This document shows positions 47,036 through 60,001 of a DNA stretch of 64,000 nucleotides, piece after piece (position 1 is the stretch's first letter; each line of letters begins with the position of its first letter). The stretch is from Latrodectus hesperus (lineage: Eukaryota; Arthropoda; Arachnida; Araneae; Theridiidae), in NCBI GenBank assembly GCA_037975125.1, contig CM075862.1, forward strand, positions 17,437,125-17,501,124, given 5' to 3'. A model generated the notes under the pieces. The model made no database searches. It worked only from the letters and a program-made list of their open reading frames with translations, and was not told where the DNA came from. The translations under genes and the position numbers were made by a program.

Positions 47036-49886
47036 TTTCCGACGGAGGAACACAAAAAAATATTTTTGTTCAACCTATTTGTTCTATGTAAAGGAAGTGT
47101 CTCATAACTTACCGTATGTGAAATGCAATTAGAAGTTTTGAGAAAACTCACAATATTATACATATTGCTTCATAAATAAAAATAAACTCCATAAACTATA
47201 GAATAAAAGAAGACTTCATTTCCAGAGTAACTAAGCTTGTCTATTAGAAATCAAATTTTTAAACGACTTTTTGGTGACATTTTTATATCTTAGTCAGATC
47301 ATCAGTTTTCATCAAATCAATTCTGACTTTATTGAGTTTATTAATATCAGTGAATCTTTTCAGTCAAATTTCGTCTGCAATTTTATTACAATTAATCATA
47401 AAAATTTTCATTTATACACAATCTTTACTAAGCAAAATATTACATAACTTCAATTTTTTCATATGTCAAACCTCACACACTTTACTAATTAATTTCCAAA
47501 TTTATACACTAATTAATATTTTTGAACCAGGAAACCCTATGAAATTTTTTATTCTAAATATCCTATCCGGTATACTTTATTTTGGATGTCAGACATGTTT
47601 TATCAGCCCTAACGACACACACTAATGAAAGTCTTATTATGTTTTTGCAAAAAATTATTTTTGTTTGATTGTTCTTTTTTGTTTTTGGTTTAGTTATTCC
47701 CTAAATACTCCTTTTTCTATACTGTTGTTAACGAGTTCTAGAATTTTAGTTATTAAAATTAGATATTTATATTATCATTTTTATAATCTTTTTTAGATTT
47801 TAATAATTAAAATTCAATTTTTGTCATTGTCTTTTATAATTTCTTATCAATTTAATTTCCAGCTATTTCTCTTTTGACAGAAATTCATATTTAAAATATT
47901 GTACATTTTAATATTTTGGCAACACCTTTTAATTTGTCTTTTCATTTTGTTCGTGTCCTAGTAAGTTAATCTTCAGTTTTGCTTCTTTTCGAATCTTTTT
48001 TTAAATACATTGCACCGTGGAATGGACAATCTAAACCTCCAAAAGTGTAATAAAAAAATGCTTTAAAATATTAAATTGGTTTTTCATGGTTTAAAAATGG
48101 TGAAATTCAGTGTAATGCATGCTTTCTTTTTCCCGAGGGAGGAGTTAATTGGGAGCACTTGCAATGGGATGACATCGAATTCGATTGAATAGATGACTAA
48201 AGCATATTATTTTCATGTCATAGCTTGATATCATTTTCAGCATCTTTCAATGGCGGATTTCTTTTTGCTGAAGAATGCTGAAAACTTGGTATATAAACTT
48301 GAATAGTGATTTAAAATTCGTAAGTCTCTCTTTTGAATGAAAACATTGTACTTAATTCACAGTAAAAAAGATTTGCTTTATTTATTAAGCCAGCCTATAA
48401 TCCAACATTAGGTAATATAAGCAAATGATATTAAAATACAATATGCCAAAATTAAATGCACATATTTCATCCTGTAAGTTCAAAACAATGTGGTAAAGTT
48501 AAACAGCCCCTTTTTCTTTTAAATTTTCAGCAATTAACAGCTCATATATGAGCGGAATTCAAATGACTTATTTGTGTCCAGTAATCAGGAAATGAATACA
48601 TTTTTAATGAATTTTTCAAAATTTCCTGTTAAATTAAATTGTTGAATATTTGTTATAATAATTTGAACAAGAACTGCAAAAAATATAAAAACATTTTTTT
48701 AATTATAATATATTTATGTCATAGACAAAGAATGGGTTATTAACTACAATCTAAAGTGAAATTTAAGAAACATCCACAAACAATGTTATGCTAGATTGGA
48801 TGGAATGTTAGGCGGTAATTATTAAAAACATTTTCATGAATTTCAAACCTAGACTTATCGGAACTATGTTATACAATAACTATTCCATGATATTGATTAT
48901 GATTAAAGTATTTTTCCTCGTATTTTTTACATGGAAAGTGGACATTGGACTAAGAGCAGATGTTTAAGATACTATCTTCAAAAAATATGATGAGTAACTG
49001 ATTTGAAATATATGATGAGTAATATTTAGAGTACAAAAATGAATACTTTTTTAACAGGATTTGAATCCAGATGGTAAACTAATGGTAAACAAAAAATAAT
49101 CACTAATCACTTCCGAAAGTCAATGATTACTTAAGGCAGAGATATTCTAAAGAAATGTCGAAACCGCCAATAGCTGTATTTAACTTTTAATTTGCAACCA
49201 TACCTTACATATATAATTAAAATCTATAAACATTAGCGTAAAACGTGTGTGACACTGTGTATTGTTGTCAAAGATCTGCTATAAAATTTCAGAAAACTTT
49301 TTTTTTTTTGAAATTTGTAAGTTTTTTTTATAATAAATGCAGCATCTACATTTAAAGCTAGTAAATATCTAACATTGATATGGGAAAACGCAAAGAAAGT
49401 ACGAGTTGAGAATTTGAAGAAGACTGAAATTCAGTGATGATCAAGATTTATGCCTTTCTTTTGACTCTTACTTCGAGTTACGAGAATAACAAAACGAAAT
49501 ATTGTCCAAAGTACCACATCAGTCGATTTTACAGTCAGCGATTAAGATTTAGCTAGACTAAGTCAAAATCGTAGTTTTTATCTCATTTAATATAAAACAT
49601 TATTACTACAATTATTAACATTATTAACAAAATAAAACATTATTACAAACTACTTATGAGTTAAAGCAAAATCGTGAAAATTTTAATCATTGGAATTTTT
49701 TTTCTGGATATTGTTTTTATGTTATTATGCTTTTACTGTTATTCTGAAAGTTAACCGTGTTCTGAATATTAAGATTTCAGTATATTGCAAACGAATTCTG
49801 TGTGAGATAATATGATTGTTTATTAATTATATATGACATAATCAGCAAATTTTATCTATTGAAATACTTTAATACTCTCTTATGAC

Positions 49887-51137
49887 ATGTTTGATCTTAG
49901 AACTGGTTATTGGAAAAATATGTCCAAAATTCCGCAACTAAGCTTTTTGGCATCTCTGAAACTCGTCATTCACTTGTGGAAAAATGTTAAAATAATGCAT
50001 GCTGTATTAGATGGCTCATGGAAGTATTATGCTATGGGTTTTGATTTATCTGGAAGCAATAATTTTGAAATTTTGGCAAATATTGTAAGTCAGAAGTTGC
50101 GCCATCTTCTTGTCAACGATTTGTTATTTTCAGAAGTTAATATTTTTGTTAAGTTTATAGGGTTAGAACTTTGCTACTGGATAGCTGAAAACAGAGACTG
50201 TATCTCAATTTTTGATTGCTCAGATTTTTTGAATTCTATAAAGTGGAATCAATATGGGGAAATACTTATATTTGAATCCATGAACGAATGGGAACACTGT
50301 TCAAACCATGTTATAATCTTCAAGAGAGCCTGTCATTACTGTTGCGAACCTCTAGTGCTTAAATTATGGGAAAAGATGCCAGAATATACAAGACATTATT
50401 TTCGTTGTTTTACCGGAAGAAACTTCTTGTTAAGATATTGGATTCATAAATTGCACAATACAATGGATGAGTTTTCATCAGTGTTAAGAAATTACGATGA
50501 AAATGCTTGGAATCGCTTTGAAAATCTTCCTGGTTTTGAACCTGCATTCCCGAGTGAAATATTTAATGCATTTATGGCTTTGATTTCAATAACTAATTTA
50601 AGTTCAAGTGCTGTTACTTATTTTATGTCTTTGATTGGTCATGAAAAAAGAAGTATTGTAGCACAGGAACTTATGCCCATCGCTTTTGAGTCAGTTCGCT
50701 TAGATACTTCTACTCTGAATCCTGTCGGTATCGTCTTCTCTTTGTTTCAGAATATGAATGAAATGCATCAAAACATATTTGTTCAAGATTATGGTATTAG
50801 ATTTCTATTTTTGATGCTTAACTGTCAAGCTTATCAAACTTTCTTTCGACCTGTTATTGAAAAGATGGGGGATCTTTTAGATCCCTACGATTATTATATG
50901 TTAGTGGATATTGTATGCAGAAGAATCGTAAGTAAACTAATTCTAAACAAATGGCTCTTAATAGATATTTGGGATGCTTCGCCAAGATGCTTAAAATCAG
51001 AATGTTTCAAACTACTTTTCTTAAACCCGTATATGTTGGGCATATTTGATAAGCAGTATTTTCATGTTAGCAGAATTTTACTGAAAGATGCCAAATTAAC
51101 AGTGAAAAATCAGATATTTTCATTTTTCGAGATTTAG
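49887..51137 (+). CDS. Orphan protein, 416 residues, unknown family
   Basis: An intact intronless frame from ATG (G at -3) to TAG. I recognise no known domain. The protein is rich in Trp, Phe, Tyr, Leu and Cys (for example RACHYCCEPLVLKLWEKM), has no obvious signal peptide, and looks largely helical with alternating hydrophobic blocks, perhaps a helical repeat fold (inference). A degenerate relative lies downstream at 60002-61258, and a fragment at 52090-52290. Upstream and downstream non-coding DNA is duplicated with it, so it is not a retrocopy. Its open frame against a broken sister suggests selection, but expression is unproven. The second Met, 12 codons in, is an alternative start. Confidence 0.7.
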   Translation: MFDLRTGYWKNMSKIPQLSFLASLKLVIHLWKNVKIMHAVLDGSWKYYAMGFDLSGSNNFEILANIVSQKLRHLLVNDLLFSEVNIFVKFIGLELCYWIAENRDCISIFDCSDFLNSIKWNQYGEILIFESMNEWEHCSNHVIIFKRACHYCCEPLVLKLWEKMPEYTRHYFRCFTGRNFLLRYWIHKLHNTMDEFSSVLRNYDENAWNRFENLPGFEPAFPSEIFNAFMALISITNLSSSAVTYFMSLIGHEKRSIVAQELMPIAFESVRLDTSTLNPVGIVFSLFQNMNEMHQNIFVQDYGIRFLFLMLNCQAYQTFFRPVIEKMGDLLDPYDYYMLVDIVCRRIVSKLILNKWLLIDIWDASPRCLKSECFKLLFLNPYMLGIFDKQYFHVSRILLKDAKLTVKNQIFSFFEI

Positions 51138-51298
51138 ATGTCAATTCATAATTCACATTACTGTAACTTTGTATGCTTAATATTTAAGATTTAAAAATAT
51201 TTTATGATTTATACTTTATTAAATTTGTTTTTACTGTTTATTCTTTTTAAAATGACTATCAGTATAATGCTTGAACGCATTTATACATTCATAGATGA

Positions 51299-51304
51299 AA
51301 TAAA
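51299..51304 (+). promoter_or_regulatory. Polyadenylation signal of the orphan gene
   Basis: AATAAA 162 bases after the stop; the same signal is preserved in copy 2 at 61425-61430. Confidence 0.55.
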
Positions 51305-52089
51305 GAATAGAAATACTATTTATTGACGAAAAAAAGAATATTGCATTTGCGTATTCTTAAACTAGTGATGCGAATTAAATAAGGATTATATATATTATAA
51401 CTTTAAACGATAATATTTTATATATGCTGAATACTAACTATATAAATGCATTCACAATACTTAACATTTAAGAGAAAATGTAATGCATAAATTATGTAAA
51501 TATTCATGGAAATCAATATTAAAAAGAAACAATTTATAATTAATTTAAGAAATATTTTCAACATCTAATATCGTAAAACCTATACTAATTGTAGAAAATA
51601 AAATATTCAAAAATCTCTAATTTTTTAAGCATTTGTCATTTCAAATTGTAACATATTTTAATGTTAAATTTTTTGTTTGAAGATCATATCACACCAGAGT
51701 CGTTGTTTCCAATCCTAGAAGTTATTAGAAAATTCAAATGACATTGTCTTTATATATTCTCAAACTAAAATTTTTAGATTTAATAGAAACATTAATTTAC
51801 AAGAAATTTTCCCTTAAACCGCATTTAATTAGCAATATTAATCGATAATTAAGAAATATATAGTGACTCTATTTCTGAATTGTTATATACATAGATACAT
51901 AGTAAGTTATCTCGTAAAACAGCGTTACAGCTTTGCAAATTGAGAGCTGAAAATGGAAAGAATTCCGCTTTTCCACAGTGCAGAATTTTTCAATTCTAAT
52001 TGATCATTTATCGATTATCGGCCGTATACATATCCAAGCCTCCATTAGCTACTGAGTTCAAAATTCAAAGCTGATATTAATCTTAAAAA

Positions 52090-52290
52090 ATGCAGATTAC
52101 TATTGTGATGAATCTCGAATATATGTTTTATGAAAAGGTATTTCAGAATTTGAAAGAAATTACTGTCGCAATGTTTCTGAAAGAAATTTGTTTAAAATAG
52201 TGGCTACATAAAATCTACGACACAATGGATGAGTTCTTGTTGATTGTGAAAAGATATTGAACATTGCTATGATCGATCGCATTATGATAC
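52090..52290 (+). pseudogene. Third, older fragment of the orphan gene
   Basis: With stops and a frameshift it reads DYYCDES...KRYFR and WLHKIYDTMDEFLLIVKRY. These match HYCCEP...TRHYFR and WIHKLHNTMDEFSSVLRNY in the intact gene. Only the middle of the gene is left. Confidence 0.65.
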
Positions 52291-52299
52291 AATGGCAGA

Positions 52300-53060
52300 T
52301 TCAAATTTGCTATTTACCACTTTTAGGGGAAGTTAAGTCCTCAAATGGAATATTGTAGCACGTGTGTTTGTGTGTGGAAACTGCTATTATGTGATAAAAT
52401 ATATGAATATTACGACTCGTAATCCTGTAAATTATAGAAACTCTGTTTTGTTGTTGATAAAATAAGCTTGGTATAACATCATATAAATATTTTTTAATGT
52501 AATACTTATAGATTTTAAACTTTTCCCTATTTTCAATTAACAATACCTGTCATTCTTGGGATCGGTATATATTCTATTTCCGTTGAAACTCTTTCGAAGA
52601 TTTGTAAACAAGGATTCTATGCAGAAATCTCGTAGCAGATTTTTGGAGTGTTTCTCCAAGTTTCTTAGTCTTGTTTTTTTCCGATGTATCCCCTCACTTA
52701 CATGTTCCATGAAGAACATTATTCTAAAATTAGTTATTTATTGAAACATATCAACGCGGAAGAAAAATTGTTTTTATTTTTGAAATTGACTCAGTATTTC
52801 GCAATGTTATGGTTTTCTATTGTTTTAGAATGTTTTCGAGCTGTACTATGCTGTTAAGTTCATTATGTTACATTTTATCTCTTGTGTTTAAATGATTTGA
52901 ATGTTATCAATCCCATACATTCGTGAATAATTGGAGATAAAAATTATTGTATCAATTGTCAATATAAAGATTTTATTTAATTTAAAACATTTGACATAAT
53001 ACGTAAATTTATCATTTTTTAAAAAAATCACTCAAATCATCTAATATAAAATAGTGAGAA
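52300..53060. other. Non-coding DNA
   Basis: May contain further decayed sequence of the third orphan-gene copy, but no alignable block was seen. Confidence 0.4.
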
Positions 53061-53064
53061 AAAG

Positions 53065-53219
53065 AAAGGAAAACCACAAAACACACGCTAAAGAACCTAC
53101 CCGACGGAAATGCTCACTGAAAGCTGAAGTGCAACATCCGTCTCTCATAGTACAGCAGCTGCTGGAGTCGAACCCGGAATTTTACACCCCAAAGAACGCT
53201 GTCTTATTATTAGGCCATT
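53065..53219 (-). mobile_element. tRNA-derived SINE (family 3)
   Basis: On the minus strand a B box GGGTTCGACTCC (about 53170) follows an A-box-like GCCTAATAATAAGACAGCG. A GC-richer body follows, unlike the other two SINE families here. Confidence 0.65.
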
Positions 53220-54705
53220 TTTAAACACTTCTGATTTTATACTTATTCCATATATTAATTTTTTTATCCAATAATTTTTCATGACTATATTTCCTAAGCA
53301 CTTTAAATCGCCAAGTATAGTTAATTTTTTCGGTAGTTTCGTTTGAATCTTTTTTTTTTTTCATTCTCTTTTCAATAGGAATTGCTTTTTTTTTAAAAAA
53401 AGCCTCGAGAACTGTTCATTTTTCTATTGTTAATTTTTTAGAATCTACACGAACTCATAACGCCTTCTCCCTTCATCTGAGAAGGACTGGCTTTTATTTC
53501 TAGCTTTTATTAATATTTCTATTTTCCCAATTTTCCTGATTTTTATTAAAGTCTTTCCATCTGTACTTTATTCGCCATTTTTATTACTTTAATTGTTTTT
53601 TTATGTTTCATCTTGCTCTTATTAGAATTGTTCTTACTATTGCTTAAAAAAAGTTGTCATTTCAGCATTTCTACTTTATTTTTCATTTATTCTCCTAAAA
53701 ATTTCTAGAAGTTTTAACATTATTATTTAAATATAGGATTCAATTTTTACTTTAACATATATAAATTGATGCATATATATATGTGTGTGTGTGTGTGTGT
53801 TTGCTATTATTATTATTAACAATTTTTTTTTAAATAAAAAATTTTTTTTCCTACATATAGCTCTCTTTTAATTTCTATGATCAACTTCCAATTATATACA
53901 AATATTTGTAAATTTTTATTAAATCTATTTTGATACGAGTAATTACAACTGCTTTTTTTCATATTTAATATTTTCTCCCGCGTCTTTCACACCAATCCTT
54001 TACTTAAGTCCAATAACTTCCCTAACAGAATGCTATATCTCACTTTACTTTTTAGTGTATTTGTTTTTCTTCATATCTATGCGTAGCAAAGATTTAGAGC
54101 AATTCCTAGGTAATGTCCTCATAAAATTCTAAAATGAAGGGCATTTTAGTCTAGATCACGTTCTTGGATCCATTTTATTTAGAGTGCAGTATCGTTGTGT
54201 GCTCTCCAAAAGTTTCTGAGAAATGATTCATTTATTAATTCTCTCTGCTGATTTAAAAAGTTTTATGATTAATATTTATACTTTGAGCTAGAAAGCTTGT
54301 TATTGACTCTAAAATATATAACTACTTTTGTTTTGAAAACACAAAGAATGCTTTTTGATTCTTGTAATAGATCTTTTGTCTTCTGAATTGACACTCCATA
54401 TTTGACTAAAGCAGCGTTCTTTACAGTAGAAAGTATGAATGGAATCAATTGGCATCCAAGTTTCAAAATGCAAGTCTCATTGATTACTATTCTTTAAATA
54501 ATCTGGAAACTGAAAAACAAATTATGAGTAAAAATCGAACACAATCTAGAAAACAAAGTCGTAAATGCCCTGTTTTTCCCAGTAGTATAATTGGTATAAC
54601 TATTTTGATTTTCTAGTTGAAAAACAATAAAAGATGCAAACTTATGTGCTGTGGTAGGACGTACATTCCAGTGCATATGTGCAAAACAGGTATTAAGAGC
54701 ATAAC
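53220..54705. other. AT-rich non-coding DNA
   Basis: Contains the microsatellite at 53773-53800. Nothing else recognised. Confidence 0.5.
53773..53800. repeat. (AT)n(TG)n microsatellite
   Basis: Five AT units run into about nine TG units. Confidence 0.9.
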
Positions 54706-54711
54706 AGGGCA

Positions 54712-54813
54712 TGGATGTTTGTAGTGGTTCGTAATCCACTTTAAACCGTAGGTCCCGATCCAATTAGCCTTCGTGTGCAAAAAATGACCGTTGAGCGATA
54801 AACAAACCAAACC
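54712..54813 (+). mobile_element. 5'-truncated tRNA-derived SINE (family 2)
   Basis: The body only: GGTTCGTAATCCACTTTAAA, CGTAGGTCCCGATCCAATTA and AATGACCGTTGAGCGATAAA. The tRNA-like head is missing. Confidence 0.75.
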
Positions 54814-54814
54814 C

Positions 54815-55435
54815 TGGAACGTACGATGGTATTGCAAATTTCTGATTCAGAACTCACAATGGAGTGTCGTAAATGGGTTACGACATACTTGACATAAAAT
54901 AAGAAATTTATACAAATCAGTATCTAAATTAAATTGCATCAGAATTGCGGCTGATAGTTCTACAACTGTTCTACATTTTTACAAAACTTAAGAAAAATAA
55001 ACTATGTTAAAATGAATGGAGCTTCACTTTCCTGAAAATGGTTGACAATTTTTCTCTTGAAAATATAACCCAAGTCATTTTATTAACTATGCTTATTTTT
55101 ATTATCTGGATACCGAAATAATATTTAACCTTAACATGTGTGCTTAAAAAACGTTAATATTTCAAGAAACATGTAAAAAGTGTTTTTATTTTTTAAAAAA
55201 AAAACTGTAGTTAAAAATATTTATTATAATTTCCTTTTAATGAAATAAGATATCTCAAAATATTGTAATAAGGCATTTTAGATCAAAATGTTCTAGAAAT
55301 AATTCCTAAATAAGCAAAAAAGTATTTTAAAAATATATATTTAAAAATGTGTTTTGATTTTAGGTTTAATGTGAGTATTTTTGTTCAGTACTTATAAATC
55401 ATGATTATACAAATAAAGTTAAGAGGGAGAATCGT
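54815..55435. other. AT-rich non-coding DNA
   Basis: Nothing recognised between the SINE and the start of duplication copy 2. Confidence 0.5.
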
Positions 55436-56923
55436 AAAGAACATATTTTTGTTCACCAATATTTGTTGAACAGAAGTGTCTTATTACCTACCATGAAATG
55501 CTATTAGAAAAATAGAAAAAAATCTCTGTAATCACAATATATATTGCTTCATAAATAGAAATAAACTTTATAAAATATAGAATAAAAGAAGACTTCAAGT
55601 CCAGAATAACTAAATTTGTCAACTGGAATTCAACCTTCGTAAAGAATTTTTGATAACATTTTTATATCTTAGTCAGATCATCAGTTCTTATCGATTCTCT
55701 TAATTCTGACTTCATTGAGTTTATTAAAATCACTGAATCTTTTGAATCAGATTTAGTCTGTGCAAACTTATTCCAATTATAAAAATTTTCATTTAAGCAC
55801 ATTCTTTACTAAGCAAAAAATTAAATAACTTCAATTTTTTCATTTGTCAAACTTGACAAATTTTACTAATTAATTCATAAATTTCTAAACTAATTAATTA
55901 ACATTTTTGAGCTACGAAACCCTAGGAAATTTTGTATCCTTAAATCCTTTCTGGAATACTTTATTTTGGATGCCAGACATTTATTATTTACCCGAACAAC
56001 ACACAAATTATGAAAGTCTTATTAAGATTTTGCAAAAAATTAATTTTGTTTGATTGTTCTTTTTTGTTTTTGGTGTAGTTATTCCCTAAATACTCCTTTT
56101 TTCATACTGTTGTTGACGAGTTCTAAAATTTTAGTTATTAAAATTAGATTTTTTATAATTTTTTTAGATTTTATTAATTAAAATCCGCTTTTTATCATAA
56201 TTTTTCACAATTTCTTAGCAATATAATATCCAGCTACTTCTCTTTTAACAGAAATTCATCTTTAAAATATTGTATATTTTAATCTTTTGGCAACACCCTT
56301 TTAATTCGTCTTTTCATTTTGTTCGCTTCTTACTTGGAACATTCCGTGTCTTAATAAGTTAGTTTTCAGTTTTGTTTCTTTTCAAATCTTTTTTTAAATA
56401 CATTGCACCGTAGAAAAAACAATATAACCTCCAAAACCAAAGAAAAAAAAACAATGCTTTAAAATATTAAAGTTGTTTTTCATGGTTTAAGAATCGTGAA
56501 ATTCAGTGCAATGCATGCGTTCTTTTATGAGGGTGGAGTTAATTGTGAGCACTTGCAATGGGATGACATTGAATTCTATTGAATACATAACTAAAGCATA
56601 TTATTTTCATGTCATAGCTTGATATCATATTTCAGCGTCTTTCATAGCCGTATTTCTTATTGCTGAAGAATGCTCTGAAAACTTGGTGTATAAACTTGAA
56701 TAGCGACTTAAAAATCATAAGTTTCTCTTTTGAATGAGAACGTGATACCTAATTCCATGTAAATAAGATTTGCTGAATTTATTATATAAACCTACAATTC
56801 AGCATTATGTACTATAAGCAAATGATATAAAAATACAATATGCCAAAGTTAAATGCACATATTGCATCCTGCAATTTTAAAGATAATGTTGCAAAGTTAA
56901 ACGCAGCCCCTATTTCTTTTATA

Positions 56924-58338
56924 CACTACTGGCCATTAAAATTGTTACATCAGAAAAGCGGCACACCACACACGTGAAATTTGCATGACAGGTAGAACTT
57001 GCTGTGATATGCAAATGATTAGATTTTCAGCGCATTCATACAAAGCAGGCGACAGTAGCGACATCTACAATGTGTATAAAACCAGAGATTTGACAGCAGT
57101 TTTCTCGTACTCAATTTCCGTTTCAACGTTGTTTTCGGCAAAGAAAGTTGTTGTGATGCCTCGTGTAAGAAGAAGAAATGCCTATCAGCACGTATCTGAC
57201 TTTGATCGAGGAAGGATTTTAGCCTACCGGGATTGCGGTTTATCGTACCGCAATATTGCTGCTCGCGTCGGTCGAGACCCCATGACTGTTAGCAGAATAT
57301 GGAATCGATGGGTTCAGGACAGTCATATGGAACGTCATGCAGGATCTCAGCGACCCCCCATCACTAACAGCAGAGAAGACAGTCATTTTATCCGCATGAT
57401 CACAAGGGATCGTACAGCCATGTCACGAACCTGAGTCGAGAAATGGAGTCATTTGCAAACCTTGCAATGCTCGAAGTTTCTGCTCGAACAGTTCGACGAC
57501 GTTTGCAGCAGCATGGATTGTCTGCACGGCGACCATGGCTTCGGCTACCAATGACGCTGCATCACAGACAGGAGCGCCTTCAATGGTGTGATAAGCGACG
57601 AACCTGGAAGTGGGAATGGCATCACGTCATCTTTACAGATGAATCTCGGTTCTGTATACAGGACCATGATGGCCACATCCGTGTTTGAAAGCATCGTGGA
57701 GAACGCGCATTGCCAGCTTGCATTGGACATCGCCATACTGGCCCATCTTCTGGAGTGATGGTATGGTGTGCCATTGGATACACGTCTCGATCACCTTTTG
57801 TTCGCATTACCGGCACTTTGAACAGCAACCGTTACATGTCCGATGTTTAAGATCCGTGGCTCTGCCCTATCTTCGAGGCCTCTCTAATGCTTTGTTTTAA
57901 CAGGATAATGCACGACCGCATGTTGCCCGTACTGTTCTGAGCTTCCTTGATACAAAACAGGTTCGACTGTTACCCTGACCAGCAAGTTCTCCTGATGTGT
58001 CACCAATTGAGAACGTGTGGTCAATGGTTGCCGAGCGATTGGCACGCCATCACTCACCATCCACTACTGTCGATGAACTGTGGCATAGTGTTGAAGCTGC
58101 ATGGACTTAGATCCCCGTACATGCCATACACTCTCAGTTTGATTCCATGCCTAGGCGGATAAGTGCTGTTATTGCAGCCAGAGGTGGCTGCTCTTGGTAC
58201 TGATTTCTCAAGATGTATACATCCTAATTTCCTGTAAATCTAATCACTTGTTCTTCCCACTATAATGTATGTGTCCAATAAATATCGTTCTGTTATTTGC
58301 ATTCCTTCTTGGTGTAGCAATTTTAATGGCCAGTAGTG
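56924..58338 (+). mobile_element. Tc1-like transposon, short TIRs
   Basis: A 1415-bp element with perfect inverted ends beginning CACTACTGGCCATTAAAATT, flanked by TA on both sides. Copy 1 of the duplication shows the site without it near 48520. The transposase is nearly complete but carries a frameshift and several stops. Confidence 0.92.
57156..58203 (+). pseudogene. Tc1-like transposase, recently inactivated
   Basis: It starts MPRVRRRNAYQHVSDFDRGR with a helix-turn-helix (YRNIAARVGRDPMTVSRIW). The catalytic residues are all present: FTDESRF, QDNARPHVA (Asp at 57904) and SPIENVW (Glu at 58009), giving DD34E spacing. A frameshift near 57430 and stops at 57686, 57848, 57898 and 57977 break the frame. 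At least three of the stops look like single C-to-T or G-to-A changes in Trp or Gln codons. It ends GGCSWY-TGA, as in relatives. Confidence 0.9.
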
Positions 58339-59512
58339 TATTTTCAACAATCAATTGTGCACATCAGCTGAAATTTTAATGGCTTATTTTTTTGTTACCA
58401 TTAACCAACAAATTAAGATTTTTCAATGAATCTTTTAAAATATGTCCTGTTAAATTAAATTGTTGAATATTTGTAATAATAATTTGAACAAGACCTGCAA
58501 AAAAGGATATAAAATTGTTTAAATTAGAATGTTACATTTATGTCCTACCTATAGATAAAGAATGGGATATTAACTTTAATCTAAATAAACTTTATAAAAA
58601 ACATACACCAACGATGTTATGCTTAATTGGTTGTAATGCTAGGTGGTAATTATTAAGAACATTTTCATGGATTTCATACCTAGACTTATCGGAACTATGT
58701 TATACAATAACTATTCCATGATATTGATCATGATTAAAATATCTTTCACACGGAAAGTGGCCATTGGGCTAAAAGCAGATATTGAAGATGCTGCCTTCAA
58801 AATATATATTGAGTAACTGATTCGAAATGCATGATGAATAGATGAGTAATATTTGGATTACAAGTGAATACTTTTTTATAAAGAATTTGAATTCAGATGT
58901 TTCTAATGGTAAACAAAAAGGTAATCACTAAGCATTTCCGAAAGTAAATGATGATTTAAGGCCAGATAGAGATATTCCAAAGAAATGTCGAAACCGCCAA
59001 TAGCTGTATTTAGCTCTTAATTTGCAACCATACCTTACATAAATAATTAAAATCTATATACATTAGCGTAAAACGTGTGTTACACTGTGTATTGTTGTCA
59101 AAGGTCTGCTATAAAATTTCGGAAAACTTTTTTTTTTTTGAAATTTGTAAGTTTCTTTTATAATAAATGCTGCATCTACATTTAAAGCTAGTAAATATCT
59201 AACATTGATAAGGGAAAACGCAAAGAAAGTACGAGTTGGCGATTTGAAGAAGACAGGTATTCTGTAATCATTAAGATTTATGCCTTTCTTCTGACACGTG
59301 CTGCTAGTTACTGGAATGAAAACGAAACATTGTTCAAAGTACCATATCATTCCATTTTACAGTCAGCGATTAAGATTTAGCTAGACTAAGTCAAAATCGT
59401 AGTTTTTATCTCATTCAATATAAAACATTATTACTACTATTATAGTCAGCGATTTTGATTAAACTAGACTTAATCGAAATCGTAGTTTTTTTATTTATTG
59501 TAGAACCTAATT

Positions 59513-59741
59513 GGGCGCTCCGTGGCTGAGTGGTCAAAAGCATCACTGTTAATCGCTTGAGAGCGTAGGAGTGTGGGTTCGATTCCCACCGTGGCCCTGG
59601 GTGTTTTCTTCGTTATTCTTCTGTGGTTGTACATCTGTCATTGTGCTATTTGCTCTACTATCGACGAAGACTTACAAGCGGATCTCAAGAATCAAGCATA
59701 CAAGTCTGAATATATGTAATGTAATAAATAAATAAATAAAA
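59513..59741 (+). mobile_element. tRNA-derived SINE (family 4) with perfect target duplication
   Basis: A tRNA-like head with A box GTGGCTGAGTGG and B box GGTTCGATTCCC, of Ser/Leu type by its A box and extra arm, is followed by a body and an (AAAT)n-like tail. The 12-bp duplication TAGAACCTAATT lies at 59501-59512 and 59742-59753. The acceptor stem no longer pairs fully, so it is not a working tRNA gene. It is absent from copy 1. Confidence 0.88.
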
Positions 59742-60001
59742 TAGAACCTAATTTACGTAAGTTAAAACAAACTCTTCCTTAACCCTTAAGCACAAAAAGT
59801 GATCTTTGGAAATTTTTAACAGGATAATTTGTTTTTATTAACATGTTTTTATTCTCTAAATAAACAGTGTTCTGTTTATTAAGAATTCTATATATTGTGC
59901 CAACTAATTCTTTGTGAGATAGTATGACTGTTCATTATTTGTATCTGAAAGAAACAGCAAATTTTATGTATTGAAATGCTTTAAGACTATCTAATGGCAT
60001 A

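Larger units (their letters stand above)
47040..51890 (+). repeat. Segmental duplication, copy 1
   Basis: About 4.85 kb in direct orientation to 55440-63670. Similarity runs through non-coding 5' sequence, the orphan ORF and its 3' flank. Copy 1 lacks the two Tc1-like elements and the SINE found in copy 2. Its matching sites are at about 48520, 49600 and 51466. Confidence 0.85.

Noticed and set aside
47332..47625. 97-codon hydrophobic frame
   Set aside because: The same region in duplication copy 2 (about 55700-56005) has no matching open frame, so it is not a conserved gene.
59513..59600. Functional tRNA-Ser/Leu gene
   Set aside because: The acceptor stem mispairs, and a body, an A-rich tail and a 12-bp target duplication show it is a SINE.
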